From: an uncultured Reyranella sp.
GTDB taxonomy: Bacteria; Pseudomonadota; Alphaproteobacteria; Reyranellales; Reyranellaceae
Length of the DNA stretch: 64,000 nt
NCBI RefSeq assembly: GCF_945957355.1
Contig: NZ_CAMFKM010000002.1
Span: forward strand, 248,001-312,000
Reading direction: 5' to 3'
The position numbers and the translations under genes are program-made. Within the stretch, counting starts at the first letter, position 1, and the number at the start of each line of letters is the position of its first letter. Positions 34,708 through 44,201 of this stretch are shown here, one piece after another. A model generated the notes under the pieces. The model saw nothing but the letters and a program-made list of their open reading frames with translations, ran no database searches and had not been told where the DNA came from.

Positions 34708-35751
34708 ATGTCCGCGCCGACCACAGGTAACAACGCGCGGCGCGATTTCTACGAGCGCATCGGCGGACTCTCGATGGCGCCGCTCTGGGAATCGCTGCAC
34801 CAGCTCGTGCCGCCGAGCCCGGCGCCGAAGTACCAGGCGGCGCACTGGGACTACGACAAGGTGCGGCCGTTCCTGATGGAGTCGGGCGCGCTGATCACCG
34901 CCAAGGAAGCGGTGCGGCGGGTGCTGATCCTCGAGAATCCGGCGATGACGGGTAGCGCCTGTATCACGCCCACGCTCTATGCCGGCCTGCAGCTCATCCT
35001 GCCGGGCGAGGTGGCGCCCAGCCATCGCCATACCCAGTCGGCGCTGCGCTTCATCGTCGAGGGCGAAGGCGCTTACACCGCAGTCGACGGCGAGCGCACG
35101 ATCATGCACGAGGGCGACTTCGTGATCACGCCGACCTGGACATGGCACGATCACGGTAACGATTCGTCCAAACCAATGGTGTGGCTGGACGGGCTCGACA
35201 TCCCGCTGGTCGCGATGTTCAACGCGGGCTTTGCCGAGACCGGCGAGACCGACGAGCAGGCCGTCACGACGCCGCTGGGCACGTCAGACGCGAAGTTCGC
35301 GAGCGGCCTCCTGCCGGTGGACTGGAAACCGTCGCGGCAGACCTCGCCGATCTTCAACTATCCCTACGCGCGCACGCGCGAGGCGCTGCACGGGCTCGCC
35401 CGGGCCGGCGGCCCCGATCCCTGCCATGGCTACAAGCTGCGCTACGTCAATCCGGCAAGCGGCGGCGCGCCGATCGCCACCATGGGTACCTTCATGCAGC
35501 TCCTGCCGAAGGGTTTCGCGACAGCGCCCTATCGCTGTACCGACGGCACGGTCTTCTCGGTGGTCGAAGGCGAGGGCGAGAGCCGGATCGGCGACCAGGT
35601 GATGCGCTGGAAGAAGCGCGACCATTTCGTCGTACCGAGCTGGGCCCCGGTCGAGCATCGCGCCGACAGCGACGCCGTGCTGTTTTCCTTCTCGGATCGT
35701 CCCATCCAGGAAAAGCTCGACCTGTGGCGCGACGATCGCGGCGGGAAGTAG
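34708..35751 (+). CDS. Gentisate 1,2-dioxygenase-like bicupin
   Basis: Ring-cleaving iron(II) dioxygenase of 347 residues with two cupin domains. The metal site of the first cupin is visible as the HRH of APSHRHTQSALRFIVEGEG and the later histidines in WTWHDHG; the second cupin (about 245-330) has the same fold with fewer ligands, as in gentisate and salicylate dioxygenases. It would open gentisate to maleylpyruvate, but no isomerase or hydrolase of that pathway is adjacent. It appears to share a transcript with the amidotransferase gene. Confidence 0.88.
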   Translation: MSAPTTGNNARRDFYERIGGLSMAPLWESLHQLVPPSPAPKYQAAHWDYDKVRPFLMESGALITAKEAVRRVLILENPAMTGSACITPTLYAGLQLILPGEVAPSHRHTQSALRFIVEGEGAYTAVDGERTIMHEGDFVITPTWTWHDHGNDSSKPMVWLDGLDIPLVAMFNAGFAETGETDEQAVTTPLGTSDAKFASGLLPVDWKPSRQTSPIFNYPYARTREALHGLARAGGPDPCHGYKLRYVNPASGGAPIATMGTFMQLLPKGFATAPYRCTDGTVFSVVEGEGESRIGDQVMRWKKRDHFVVPSWAPVEHRADSDAVLFSFSDRPIQEKLDLWRDDRGGK

Positions 35752-35753
35752 GG

Positions 35754-36557
35754 CTACGGGCCGACCCAGCCTGCGTCCCTGACGCTGTCGCGATAGGTCT
35801 TGCTGACCGGCACCTGCAGGCCGTTGCGCAGGACCAGGAGGAGCCGGCCGGCGCTTCGGTCGACCGAGGCGACGGCGCCTTCCGCCACCCACCACGAACG
35901 ATGAACCTGACGGCCGCGTTCGGGCGGCAGTTCGGCCAGGGCATCGCGCAGCCGCATGAGGACGAGATCGCTGCCCAGGGCGGTGTGGATGCGGAGGTAG
36001 TGATCCTCCATCTCGAGAGCCAGCAGGTCGCGTCCCAGCGCAGGCGGAATGCGACGCAAGAAGTCGGGCGGGGCCGGCGCCGGCTGGTCGGACTCGGCCC
36101 GGGGCACGGGCAGGGCCGCGACTCGCTCGCGCTCGGCGTCGGCCCTGGCGCGCAGGCGCTGCTCGACGAACAGGCCGATCATCACCGAGACGACCACGGT
36201 CAGGAAGGCATTCTCCGGGTACAGCTTCGGTGCCAGGGAGAGTGGAATGGGCCGCACCAGCCAGGAATGGACGGCGATGACCTCGAAGGTGCTGGGGATC
36301 GCTGCCAGCAGGCCGACCAGGGTCATGCGGCCGGCGACCGGCCAGCGGTCGATCGGCTCGATGGTACCGAACCAGGCGGCGAGCAGGACGACCTGGATCC
36401 AGCTCAAGGCGCCGATGATGCCGAATTGGGCCAGGCGCTGGACCAGGGCCATGCGCTCGTAGGTGCCAAACGGTCCGAGCACGGCCAGCACCAGGGCGAC
36501 GCCGAGGACCGGCAGAAGCTGATACGGCAACGACCGGACATAGGGCGATTCGCGCAT
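35754..36557 (-). CDS. Membrane-bound LytTR-type regulator
   Basis: A 267-residue protein with about four hydrophobic helices in its first 150 residues, a charged Ala/Glu/Arg linker, and a C-terminal LytTR DNA-binding domain (about 175-265; DLLALEMEDHYLRIHTALGSD opening, then QVHRSWWV and the final VPVSKTYRDSVRDAG). It would bind DNA from the inner membrane as a one-component sensor. The gene is divergent from a membrane/hydrolase fusion 119 bases away, the first candidate target. The ATG before RESPYVRSLPYQ was chosen, since the longer frame is antisense to that gap. Confidence 0.85.
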   Translation of the reverse strand: MRESPYVRSLPYQLLPVLGVALVLAVLGPFGTYERMALVQRLAQFGIIGALSWIQVVLLAAWFGTIEPIDRWPVAGRMTLVGLLAAIPSTFEVIAVHSWLVRPIPLSLAPKLYPENAFLTVVVSVMIGLFVEQRLRARADAERERVAALPVPRAESDQPAPAPPDFLRRIPPALGRDLLALEMEDHYLRIHTALGSDLVLMRLRDALAELPPERGRQVHRSWWVAEGAVASVDRSAGRLLLVLRNGLQVPVSKTYRDSVRDAGWVGP

Positions 36558-36676
36558 CGTGAACGGATGAATGACGGCAGATCGCGAAAAACGCCAGCAC
36601 TTCCACGTAGCTGCGATGGATCGGGAGCGGCCCTGCACGGAAGGTGAGGGCAACGCTGTCCTGTCCGGAGCCTGTC

Positions 36677-38167
36677 ATGTCGCAGCCACTGCAGATCGTT
36701 TTCCAGATCGTCACGAACACCCCGCTCTGGGTGTGGCCGCTGATGGTCCTCGTCGTCTGGCTGGGGGTGAAGGGGCTGCGGACCCGGACCCTCCCGCTCT
36801 GGCGACTGGCGATCCTGCCCGTCGTCGGGCTGGGCCTGTCCCTGGCCGGCATCGGCCAGTCTCCCCGGCCGGCACTGGCCCTGGTCGCATGGCTGGCGGC
36901 GCTGGCGGTCGCCCTGCCCCTGGGGTTCCAGCTGGGCCGTCGCCGCACCGTCCGGCGTCTCGATGACGGCCGGCTGGAGATCGGCGGCGGCTGGTTCATG
37001 CTGGTTTTCGGCATCTCGATCTTCGCCGTGCGCTACGCCCTGGGTATCGTCTTCGGGATGGCGCCGGCGCTGCGGGCCGACCCGACGTGGATCGCCGCGG
37101 CGGGCGCCGTCGGCGGCTTCGTGGCGGGCGTCGGCCTCGGCTGGCTGGGCGGCGTGGGCGGCCGGTCCAGCCGCTGGGTCCGGCGTCTCGGCTGGACCCC
37201 GGCCATCCTGCTGCTGGCCGGTGCCACCGGGTTCGGCGGCGTCATTGGCTTCAGCACACCGGGTGAACTGCCGCGCCTGCTCGCGGGCGATTCGTTGCCA
37301 GGCATGTCGACCTGGAACTGGGCCGAGCTTCCGCCGGTCCAGCGCGTGGCGGCGCGCGATGGCGCACCGCTCGCCTACCGGGTCTATTCGGCCCGCGCCG
37401 ACCGCGCGGTCGTGCTGGTCCACGGCTCGTCGAGCGCCAGCATCTCGATGCACAAGTCGGCGCAGGCGCTGCAGGCCGCGGGGGCAACCGTCTACTCGAT
37501 CAGCCTGCGCGGCCATGGCGGCAGCGGCACGGCCATTGGGGACACGTCCTATCGCGACCAGCTCGACGACGACCTGGTGGATTTTGTGAAGGCGGTCGGA
37601 CTCGCCGATCAAGGAATCCAGAAGACGCTGATCGGCTTCTCCTCCGGCGGCGGCTTCGTGCTGCGCACGGCGAGCGGCGCCAACCGGCAGATTTTCGACG
37701 CCTATCTCGCGATCTCGCCCTACATCGCACCGGATTCGCCCACGACGCGCCCCGCTTCGGGCGGCTGGGCGAGCGTGGCCGTGCCGCGTGTGGTCGCGCT
37801 CACGATCCTCGACGGCTTCGGCATGCCCTGGTTCCAGGGGCTCCCGGTCGTCCGCTTCGCAACCGCATCGGGGCCGAGCGAGAATCGCACACCGGCCTAT
37901 TCCTTCCGGCTCGCCGCCGGCCTTCAGCTGGGCCGCGACTGGCGGCACGAAATCGCGCGGATCGACCGGCCGACGATCGTCGCCGTCGGCGCAAACGACG
38001 AACTGTTCCGGGCCAAGCAGTACGCGCCGCTGCTTAAGGAACTGAACCCGCAGATCTCCGTCGAGGTCGTGCCGGGCCTCGGCCATCTCGACATGATCGC
38101 CCAGGAGCGGGCCTGTGCCGCCGTCGCTGCCCTGTGGCGACGGCTCTCAGGCGAAGGCGGGACCTGA
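36677..38167 (+). CDS. Fusion of a multi-helix membrane domain and an alpha/beta hydrolase
   Basis: A 496-residue protein in two parts. Residues 1-195 hold about six hydrophobic helices with the look of the DUF6622-type small membrane proteins. Residues 220-496 are an alpha/beta hydrolase with the oxyanion region LVHGSSSASI (248-257), the nucleophile Ser322 in IGFSSGGG, an acid in VGANDELF and the histidine in GLGHLDM. Hydrolase domains of this kind often act on lipids or esters; here it would be held at the membrane. The ATG before SQPLQIV starts the first helix. I see no stop or frame slip between the parts, so the fusion looks real. Confidence 0.8.
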   Translation: MSQPLQIVFQIVTNTPLWVWPLMVLVVWLGVKGLRTRTLPLWRLAILPVVGLGLSLAGIGQSPRPALALVAWLAALAVALPLGFQLGRRRTVRRLDDGRLEIGGGWFMLVFGISIFAVRYALGIVFGMAPALRADPTWIAAAGAVGGFVAGVGLGWLGGVGGRSSRWVRRLGWTPAILLLAGATGFGGVIGFSTPGELPRLLAGDSLPGMSTWNWAELPPVQRVAARDGAPLAYRVYSARADRAVVLVHGSSSASISMHKSAQALQAAGATVYSISLRGHGGSGTAIGDTSYRDQLDDDLVDFVKAVGLADQGIQKTLIGFSSGGGFVLRTASGANRQIFDAYLAISPYIAPDSPTTRPASGGWASVAVPRVVALTILDGFGMPWFQGLPVVRFATASGPSENRTPAYSFRLAAGLQLGRDWRHEIARIDRPTIVAVGANDELFRAKQYAPLLKELNPQISVEVVPGLGHLDMIAQERACAAVAALWRRLSGEGGT

Positions 38168-38172
38168 ACCGG

Positions 38173-38559
38173 TCAGGCCACCCGCTTTTTCTGCGCCGCG
38201 ATCGAGCCGGCGCACTGGTCGGGCGGCAGGGGGCGCAGCTGGGGGTCGTAGGCGTCGGCGAACTCGGCCTTAAAGGGCTGGCCGTCGCGCTGGTACATCG
38301 ACACGAAGAGCGTGCAGGCGTCCGACTTGTAGCGCAGCACGCGCGCCGTTCCGTCCTTGCGGTCGAGCTGCGGTGCGCCGAACAAGGCGACGAGCTGCGC
38401 CTCGTCTAGGCCCTTGATGCGGTCCGCCGGGATCGGCGAGCCCGCGTTGCGGGAACTGAAGACGCCCTTCTCCCCGGCGCCGAGGGAATATTCCTGAGTG
38501 CCGGTCTGGCAGCCGGCCAGCAGAAGGAAGGCTGCGAGTGCCCCGAATGCAGATTTCAT
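38173..38559 (-). CDS. Small putative lipoprotein
   Basis: A 128-residue hypothetical protein with a lipoprotein signal (hydrophobic stretch ending LLAGC, Cys17). The mature part contains IKGLDEAQLVALFGAPQLDRKDGTARVLRYKSDACTLF split by short gaps; this GLDEAQLVALFGxP pattern resembles the small BamE/SmpA-like fold that reads a ligand or partner by a short beta sheet. Function unknown. It follows the EI24 gene by nine bases and probably shares its transcript. Confidence 0.75.
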   Translation of the reverse strand: MKSAFGALAAFLLLAGCQTGTQEYSLGAGEKGVFSSRNAGSPIPADRIKGLDEAQLVALFGAPQLDRKDGTARVLRYKSDACTLFVSMYQRDGQPFKAEFADAYDPQLRPLPPDQCAGSIAAQKKRVA

Positions 38560-38568
38560 GCGCACACT

Positions 38569-39264
38569 TTAACGCGGCGTCGTTGGCCGGTTAAGGGGCG
38601 GCTTGAGCGTCTGGGCGATATGGACCATCGCCGCCACGCCGAGGACCGGCACGATCAGGTTGAGGATCGGGATGGTGCCTAGAAAGACGATGGCGATTCC
38701 GGTGAGCCACAGGGTTCCGATGTTCGCCTTGCGCCAGGCCTTCACCTCGGCCGGGTCGCGCCGGCGCAGCGCCACCTGCTCGTAATATTCGCGGCCCGCC
38801 AGCCAGCCGTTGACGCCGTAGAACAGGACCGCGCCCAGCCCGGCCACGAACAGGGCCACGATATAGAAGGGCAGCATCACCAGGTTGATCGCCAGCAGGG
38901 CGAACAGGAACAGGATGCCCGACCAGAGGCCGGTCCAGACGGGAATGCCCCGTGCGGGACCGAGGTGCGGATAGTGCCGGGCTTCGACGATGTCGGCGAT
39001 GCGCTCCATGAAGATGGAGATGACGATGCCGAAGCTCGCCGGAAACAGCATCAGCGCCAGCACCGTCACGGCGCCGCCGCCCAGCCAGCGGATCGTCTCG
39101 TTCACCCACGACCACTGGAAGGTCGCAAAGGACTGCAACGCCCACCAGGCCAGGACGCCCAGCGCGATCTGCAGCACCAGCGATAGCGCCAGCGACTGCC
39201 AGACGATGACGCGCAGCTTGGGATCGCCAAGCTGCTGCACCGCCAGTTCGAACGCGCGGATCAT
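38569..39264 (-). CDS. EI24 domain membrane protein (CysZ-like)
   Basis: A 231-residue inner-membrane protein with long hydrophobic helices near 22-48, 65-85, 108-150 and 190-215. The layout and the motif FPASFGIVISIFMERIADIVEARHYP match the EI24/CysZ family; CysZ transports sulfate, but many EI24 proteins have unknown roles. No sulfur genes are adjacent. Confidence 0.83.
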   Translation of the reverse strand: MIRAFELAVQQLGDPKLRVIVWQSLALSLVLQIALGVLAWWALQSFATFQWSWVNETIRWLGGGAVTVLALMLFPASFGIVISIFMERIADIVEARHYPHLGPARGIPVWTGLWSGILFLFALLAINLVMLPFYIVALFVAGLGAVLFYGVNGWLAGREYYEQVALRRRDPAEVKAWRKANIGTLWLTGIAIVFLGTIPILNLIVPVLGVAAMVHIAQTLKPPLNRPTTPR

Positions 39265-39288
39265 GGGCGTCCCATCATGGATACGACC

Positions 39289-40440
39289 TCAGGCCTGCGG
39301 TCCGACGACGCCGGCGGCCTTCAGCTCGGCGATCTCATTGGCCGAGAAGCCGCGCTCGCCGAGGATCTCGTCGGTGTGCTGGCCGCGCCGGGCTGCGGGG
39401 CCCTGCACGCCTTCCTTGGTGCGCGAGAAGCGCGGTGCCGCCGCCGGCTGCGGGAAACCGGCCACGTCGACATAGGCGTTGCGCGCCTTGGCGTGGGCGT
39501 GGTGTGGCGCTTCCTTCATCGAGAGGACCGGCGCGAAGCAGATGTCGGTGCCTTCCATGATCTCGCACCATTCGTCGCGCGTCCTGGTCTTGAAGATGGT
39601 GCCCAGCCGCTCCTTGAGCTGGCCCCAGGCCTTGCGATCCATCTGCGCCGGCAGCGGCTCGTCCTTGAGGCCGGTCTTTTCGAGCAGCAGGGCATAGAAC
39701 TGCGGCTCGATCGAACCGATGCAGACATGCTTGCCGTCCTTGGTCTCATAGGTGCCGTAGAAGTGCGCGCCGCCGTCGAGCATGTTGCTCTCCCGCTGGT
39801 CGCTCCACAGGCCGGCGCCGGCCATGCCGTAGATTCCGCCCAGCAGCAGGGCCGCGCCGTCGACCATGGCCGCGTCGACCACCTGCCCCTTGCCGGAGCG
39901 CTGGGCCTCGAACAGACCGCACACCATGCCGAAGGCCAGCAGCATGCCGCCGCCGCCGAAATCGCCCACGAGGTTGAGCGGCGGTACCGGCTTGTCCTTG
40001 CCGCCGATCGCATGCAGCGCGCCGGTCAGCGCGATGTAGTTGATGTCGTGGCCAGCGGCCTTGGCGAGCGGGCCTTCCTGGCCCCAGCCGGTCATGCGGC
40101 CATAGACGAGCTTGGGATTGCGGGCGAGGCAGGCATCGGGGCCGAGGCCCAGCCGCTCGGCGACGCCGGGCCGGAAGGGCTCGGTCATGCCATCGGCCTT
40201 CTCGATCAGGCGCAGAACGACCTCGACGCCTTCCTTGCTCTGCAGGTCGACCGATACCGAACGGCGGCTCCGGTTGTGCACCGCGAACTTCGGATCGGCG
40301 AGGCGGTCCATCACATGCGCCTTGGTACGGTCGACCCGGATCACGTCGGCGCCCATGTCACCCAGCATCATCGAGCACATCGGGCCCGGACCGATTCCGG
40401 CCAGTTCGACGATCGTCAGTCCAGTGAGCGGACCCGCCAT
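39289..40440 (-). CDS. Alpha-methylacyl-CoA racemase (class III CoA-transferase fold)
   Basis: A 383-residue member of the CaiB/BaiF family, closest to 2-methylacyl-CoA racemases, which invert the alpha-methyl centre of branched acyl-CoAs during oxidation of branched or sterol side chains. The racemase residues are placed by sequence: His131-Asp132 in [12 protein letters not shown] and Asp160 in [10 protein letters not shown], instead of the single catalytic Asp of CoA-transferases. The start [20 protein letters not shown] is typical, preceded by GGAGG in reverse. It is divergent from the propeller protein gene. Confidence 0.9.
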   Translation of the reverse strand: MAGPLTGLTIVELAGIGPGPMCSMMLGDMGADVIRVDRTKAHVMDRLADPKFAVHNRSRRSVSVDLQSKEGVEVVLRLIEKADGMTEPFRPGVAERLGLGPDACLARNPKLVYGRMTGWGQEGPLAKAAGHDINYIALTGALHAIGGKDKPVPPLNLVGDFGGGGMLLAFGMVCGLFEAQRSGKGQVVDAAMVDGAALLLGGIYGMAGAGLWSDQRESNMLDGGAHFYGTYETKDGKHVCIGSIEPQFYALLLEKTGLKDEPLPAQMDRKAWGQLKERLGTIFKTRTRDEWCEIMEGTDICFAPVLSMKEAPHHAHAKARNAYVDVAGFPQPAAAPRFSRTKEGVQGPAARRGQHTDEILGERGFSANEIAELKAAGVVGPQA

Positions 40441-40564
40441 GATTTTCCTCCTGCAGAATGCGCGTTCTTCTGTCGGACGAATGGTAGCCGAAGGGTTCGG
40501 CGTTACAAAACGTATCACCCGGTCTAAAGTTCGCGCCGCGAAGTGGGACGTCGGAGGAAACGGG

Positions 40565-42250
40565 ATGGGGTTGGGCCGCATTGTCGCGTCGGCGGTGCTT
40601 GCGTTCGGCGTAGCCAACGGCGCGTGGGCGCAGAAGGCGGAAACGCCGCCGCCGGCCGCGACCAGGGAATACAGCCAGCAGTTCCTGGTGCCGGGTTCCT
40701 GGTTCCACGGCGTGCACGGGCTGGCCTTCAACAAGGATGACCAGTTGTTCGCCGGTTCGGTGATCGGCCAGACGCTGTATCGCGTCCAGATCGACTCGGG
40801 CGAGGTCGACCGCGTGATCGATCCGCCGACCGGCATGGCCGACGACATCGCCTTTGCCGACGACGGCACGATGGCGTGGACGGCGTTCCTGATCGGCAAG
40901 GTCTATATCCGCAAGCCGAACGGCAAGACCATCGAAGTCGCCAATGGCATGACCGGCCCCAACTCGCTCGCGTTCGGCAAGGACGGGCGGCTGTTCGTCT
41001 CCGAAGTCTTCCTCGGCGACGCGCTCTACGAGATCGACATCAAGAACGTCGACAAGCCCGACTTCAAGCCGCTGGCGCGCAACGAGCTGCGCCGCATCGC
41101 TGAGAAGCTGGGTGGCCTCAATGGTTTCGAGGTGCACAAGGACGACGGCTTCCTGTACGGCCCGCTCTGGTTCAAGGGCGAGATCGTGAAGGTGAACCTC
41201 GAGACCGGCGCCGCCGAGGTGATCGCCTCGGGGTTCAAGACACCGGCCGCCGCCAACATCGATCCGCAGAACCGCGACAACGTCTATGTCGTCGACACCG
41301 GCACCGGCGGCATCTGGAGCGTGAGCCTCACCAGCAAGGCCAAGAAGCTGGTCGCCTCGATGAAGCCCGGCCTAGACAATCTCGCCTTCGATTCGCGCGG
41401 CCGCCTGTTCGTGACCTCGATGACCGACAACGGCGTCTACCTGGTCGACAAGCAGACGGGCGCGCATCGCACCATCGTCGAGGGCAAGCTCGCCGTCCCG
41501 GCCGACCTCGCCGTCACCAGCGAGGGCGGCAAGGACACGGTGCATGTGGCCGACGTGTTCAGCTATCGCACGGTCGACGGCGCCAACGGCGACGTGACGG
41601 ACGTTCTGCGCGTGCATGGCGAGACCCACGCCTATCCGATCGGCATCTCGGTGGGCCCGAAGAACGTGCTGCTGTCGAGCTGGTTCTCCAACACCGTCGA
41701 GAAGGTCGACCGCAAGACCGGCAAGCTGGTGGCGACGCTCGGCGAATTCGCCGCGCCCGTCGATGCGGTGGAATTCGCCGACGGCACGATCTACGTGGCC
41801 GAGCTGGCGAGCGGCAACCTCGTGAAGGTGAGTGCCGACGGCAAGGAGCGGAGCACCGTCATGAAGGAGCTGCGCGGTCCGGTGGCCATGGTGCATGGGG
41901 CGGGCCCGCTGATCTACATCACGGAGATCTCGGCCGGCGTCGTCACGGAGATCGACGTGGCCGCGGGCACGCGCAAGGTGGTGGCCGACAATCTCACCGG
42001 CCCGGAAGGAATCGACCTCGGGCCGGATGGCAAGCTCTACGTCGCCGAAGTCGGCCAGAAGAGGGTCGTTTCGATCGATCCCGCCACCGGCGCGAAGACC
42101 GTGATCGCCTCCAACCTCGACATCGGCCTGGCGCCGTTCCCCGGAGGGCCGCCGGCGCTCGTACCGACCGGCGTTGCGGTCGGCCGCACCGGCATCGTCT
42201 ATGTCAGCGCCGACATCCGGAACTCGCTCTATAAATTGACGCCGCCGTAG
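40565..42250 (+). CDS. Exported SMP-30/NHL-type beta-propeller protein
   Basis: A 561-residue protein with a cleavable signal peptide (hydrophobic segment ending GAWAQ near residue 23). The rest is a chain of beta-propeller blades, each with a pattern like GLAFxxDGxLFVxE, seen at residues around 55, 145, 270, 300 and 480. The length suggests two propellers or one large one. SMP-30-like proteins are lactonases or quinoprotein-like binders; no catalytic set is clear. A GGAGGAAAC ribosome site precedes the ATG. Confidence 0.75.
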   Translation: MGLGRIVASAVLAFGVANGAWAQKAETPPPAATREYSQQFLVPGSWFHGVHGLAFNKDDQLFAGSVIGQTLYRVQIDSGEVDRVIDPPTGMADDIAFADDGTMAWTAFLIGKVYIRKPNGKTIEVANGMTGPNSLAFGKDGRLFVSEVFLGDALYEIDIKNVDKPDFKPLARNELRRIAEKLGGLNGFEVHKDDGFLYGPLWFKGEIVKVNLETGAAEVIASGFKTPAAANIDPQNRDNVYVVDTGTGGIWSVSLTSKAKKLVASMKPGLDNLAFDSRGRLFVTSMTDNGVYLVDKQTGAHRTIVEGKLAVPADLAVTSEGGKDTVHVADVFSYRTVDGANGDVTDVLRVHGETHAYPIGISVGPKNVLLSSWFSNTVEKVDRKTGKLVATLGEFAAPVDAVEFADGTIYVAELASGNLVKVSADGKERSTVMKELRGPVAMVHGAGPLIYITEISAGVVTEIDVAAGTRKVVADNLTGPEGIDLGPDGKLYVAEVGQKRVVSIDPATGAKTVIASNLDIGLAPFPGGPPALVPTGVAVGRTGIVYVSADIRNSLYKLTPP

Positions 42251-42274
42251 TCGGCGCACTCCAAAGAGGCTGAC

Positions 42275-43165
42275 ATGGCCGGCATTCCGTTCATCAGGGA
42301 CTTCAAGTTCGACTACGGCACGGCGATGGAGGTGACGCCGCTGATCCGGCGGGTCGTCGCCAAAAACCCGAATCCGTTCACCTTCAAGGGCACCGGCACC
42401 TATATCATCGGTCACGGCAACGTCGCGGTCGTCGATCCCGGTCCCGACGATCAGGAGCACATCGACGCCGTGCTGCGCGCGCTGCGCGGCGAGACGGTGA
42501 CGCACATCCTGGTGACACACACCCATGTCGACCATGTGCCAGCAACGCCGGCGCTCGCCCGGGCGACCGGTGCCAAGGTCTACAGCTATGGGCCGCATCC
42601 GACCCCTGAAGGCGTGACGGCCGAGCAGGAGGGCGATTTCTCTTTCGCGCCCGACGTGAAACTGAACGACGGCGACGTGATCCAGGGCGACGGCTGGAAC
42701 GTCGAGGCGGTCCATACGCCCGGCCATATCTCCAATCATCTCTGTTTCGCGGTGAAGGAAGACAAGGCGCTGCTCTCGGGCGACCATGTCATGGGCTGGT
42801 CGACGGCGGTGATCTCGCCGCCCGACGGCAACATGGCCGACTACTTCGCCTCGCTGCGCAAGCTGCTGCCGCGCGACGAGAGCCTCTACATCCCGACGCA
42901 CGGCGCCGAGATCCGCGATCCCAACCCGTTCGTGCAGGCCTATATCGAGCATCGGCTGGGCCGCGAGGCGCAGATCATCGCGCGCCTCAAGGACGGGCCG
43001 CAGACCATCCCGCAGATGGTCGCGAAGAACTATGCCGACACGCCTGTCCATCTGCATCCGGCGGCCGGCCGCTCGATGCTGGCCCATCTCGTCCAGATGG
43101 TGAAGGACGGACGGGTCAAGACGGAGGACGGACGCGCTGCCATCGACAGCGTCTATCGGCTCTGA
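42275..43165 (+). CDS. Metallo-beta-lactamase fold hydrolase (LACTB2-like)
   Basis: A 296-residue hydrolase. The two-metal site is visible as THTHVDH (81-87), the histidine in HTPGHISNH, the aspartate in LLSGDHVMG and the late IPTHGAEIRDP. After the lactamase domain (about 35-225) a small C-terminal winged-helix segment follows (AQIIARLKDGPQTIPQMVAKNY), as in LACTB2-type RNases and related esterases. The substrate may be RNA or a small ester. It follows the propeller gene by 24 bases. Confidence 0.87.
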   Translation: MAGIPFIRDFKFDYGTAMEVTPLIRRVVAKNPNPFTFKGTGTYIIGHGNVAVVDPGPDDQEHIDAVLRALRGETVTHILVTHTHVDHVPATPALARATGAKVYSYGPHPTPEGVTAEQEGDFSFAPDVKLNDGDVIQGDGWNVEAVHTPGHISNHLCFAVKEDKALLSGDHVMGWSTAVISPPDGNMADYFASLRKLLPRDESLYIPTHGAEIRDPNPFVQAYIEHRLGREAQIIARLKDGPQTIPQMVAKNYADTPVHLHPAAGRSMLAHLVQMVKDGRVKTEDGRAAIDSVYRL

Positions 43166-43193
43166 CACGCGGCCGAGAAGGCCGATTTCGGGC

Positions 43194-43237
43194 GAATAAA
43201 CGAAACAAACGAAATAAACGAAGCAAATGAAACGAGA
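43194..43237. repeat. Short tandem repeat, nine-base unit
   Basis: An A-rich array of about five imperfect copies of GAAACAAAC: partial GAATAAAC, then GAAACAAAC, GAAATAAAC, GAAGCAAAT and GAAACGAGA. It lies in the 176-base gap after the metallo-hydrolase gene, about 105 bases before the SDR start, and stands out from its GC-rich surroundings. Copy-number change there could alter promoter spacing. Confidence 0.7.
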
Positions 43238-43341
43238 GTCACACCCGTCGGGCCGGTATCCTGATACCGCTCCGGGGCCGATGTTTCTCGCCGGCGCCTG
43301 CAAAAACCCGTTTCAATAGCCTGCCAAGGGGGAAACGAACG

Positions 43342-44115
43342 ATGGACCTGAAGCTTTCCGGCAAGACCGTGCTGATCACCGGCGGCAGCCGCGGCATCGG
43401 CTTCGCCTGCGCCATGGGCTTCGCGGCCGAGGGCTGCGCCGTGCACATCGCTTCGCGGTCCAAGGAATCGCTGGAGGCCGCGCGGGAAAAGATCCGCGCC
43501 CGTCACAATGTGCCGGTCGAGATCCATCCGGCCGATTTCTCGAGCGGCGACACCGCGCGCAGCGTCGTCGAGGCGGTCGGCCATGCCGACATCCTCGTGA
43601 ACAATGCCGGCGCCATCCCGCAGGGCGATATCTTCGGCATGACCGAGCCCAAATGGCGCGAGGCCTGGGACCTCAAGGTGTTCGGCTACATCAACGCCAC
43701 GCGCGCCATGCTGGAAAAGATGTACGCCCGCAAGAAGGGCGTGGTCGTGAACGTGATCGGCCTCGCCGGCGAAAGCTTCAACTACGACTACGTCGCCGGC
43801 ACGATGGGTAACGCCGGCATCATGGCCTTCACCCGCGCGGTGGGATCGAAGAGTGTCGATCATGGCGTGCGGGTGGTGGGAATCAATCCGCCGGCCACCC
43901 GTACCGACCGGATGCTGACACGGTTGCGCAACGTGGCCGAACAGCAGTTCGGCGATCCGGAGCGTTGGCCCGAGCTCACGAAGCACATGCCGTTCGGCCG
44001 CGCCGCCGAGCCCGACGAGGTCGCCGACCTCGCCGTGTTCCTGGCCTCCGACCGCGCCAGCTACATCAGCGGCGTGGTCATGACCCTCGACGGCGGGCAG
44101 GCGGCCCGCCACTAG
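43342..44115 (+). CDS. Atypical short-chain dehydrogenase/reductase
   Basis: A 257-residue SDR-fold protein. Cofactor binding is intact (VLITGGSRGIG, 10-20, and DILVNNAGAIPQ). The catalytic region is not: where YxxxK is expected there is Tyr150-Val-Ala-Gly-Thr154, so the lysine is missing, and the serine before it is also unclear. The following NAGIMAFTRAVG is normal. A subfamily with this change is widespread, from memory, so it may be a real enzyme with a different mechanism. A GGGGG sequence lies before the ATG. Confidence 0.85.
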   Translation: MDLKLSGKTVLITGGSRGIGFACAMGFAAEGCAVHIASRSKESLEAAREKIRARHNVPVEIHPADFSSGDTARSVVEAVGHADILVNNAGAIPQGDIFGMTEPKWREAWDLKVFGYINATRAMLEKMYARKKGVVVNVIGLAGESFNYDYVAGTMGNAGIMAFTRAVGSKSVDHGVRVVGINPPATRTDRMLTRLRNVAEQQFGDPERWPELTKHMPFGRAAEPDEVADLAVFLASDRASYISGVVMTLDGGQAARH

Positions 44116-44145
44116 TCCGATGGTCGCTCTTCCTTCGACGCTCTC

Positions 44146-44200
44146 GGACATTGCCATAGGCAATGTCCTGTCGCTCCTGGGGCTGAGCTGCGCTCAGCCC
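44146..44200. terminator. Double hairpin between convergent genes
   Basis: Two perfect stems stand in a row: GGACATTGCC-ata-GGCAATGTCC (44146-44168) and GGGCTGAGC-tgc-GCTCAGCCC (44180-44200). They separate the SDR gene from the convergent small secreted protein gene and probably end both transcripts, though neither side has a long T run. Confidence 0.55.
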
Positions 44201-44201
44201 A

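Noticed and set aside
33193..35154. Long minus-strand frame running from secB through the amidotransferase gene
   Set aside because: Only the last 173 codons are SecB. The rest is antisense to the amidotransferase and dioxygenase genes, which have full catalytic motifs.
36677..38167. Two separate genes instead of one membrane/hydrolase fusion
   Set aside because: The frame is continuous, I see no ribosome site or good start codon before the hydrolase part, and the linker helix joins both.
43194..43237. CRISPR array
   Set aside because: The repeats are nine bases long and directly adjacent, with no spacers and no cas genes in the window.
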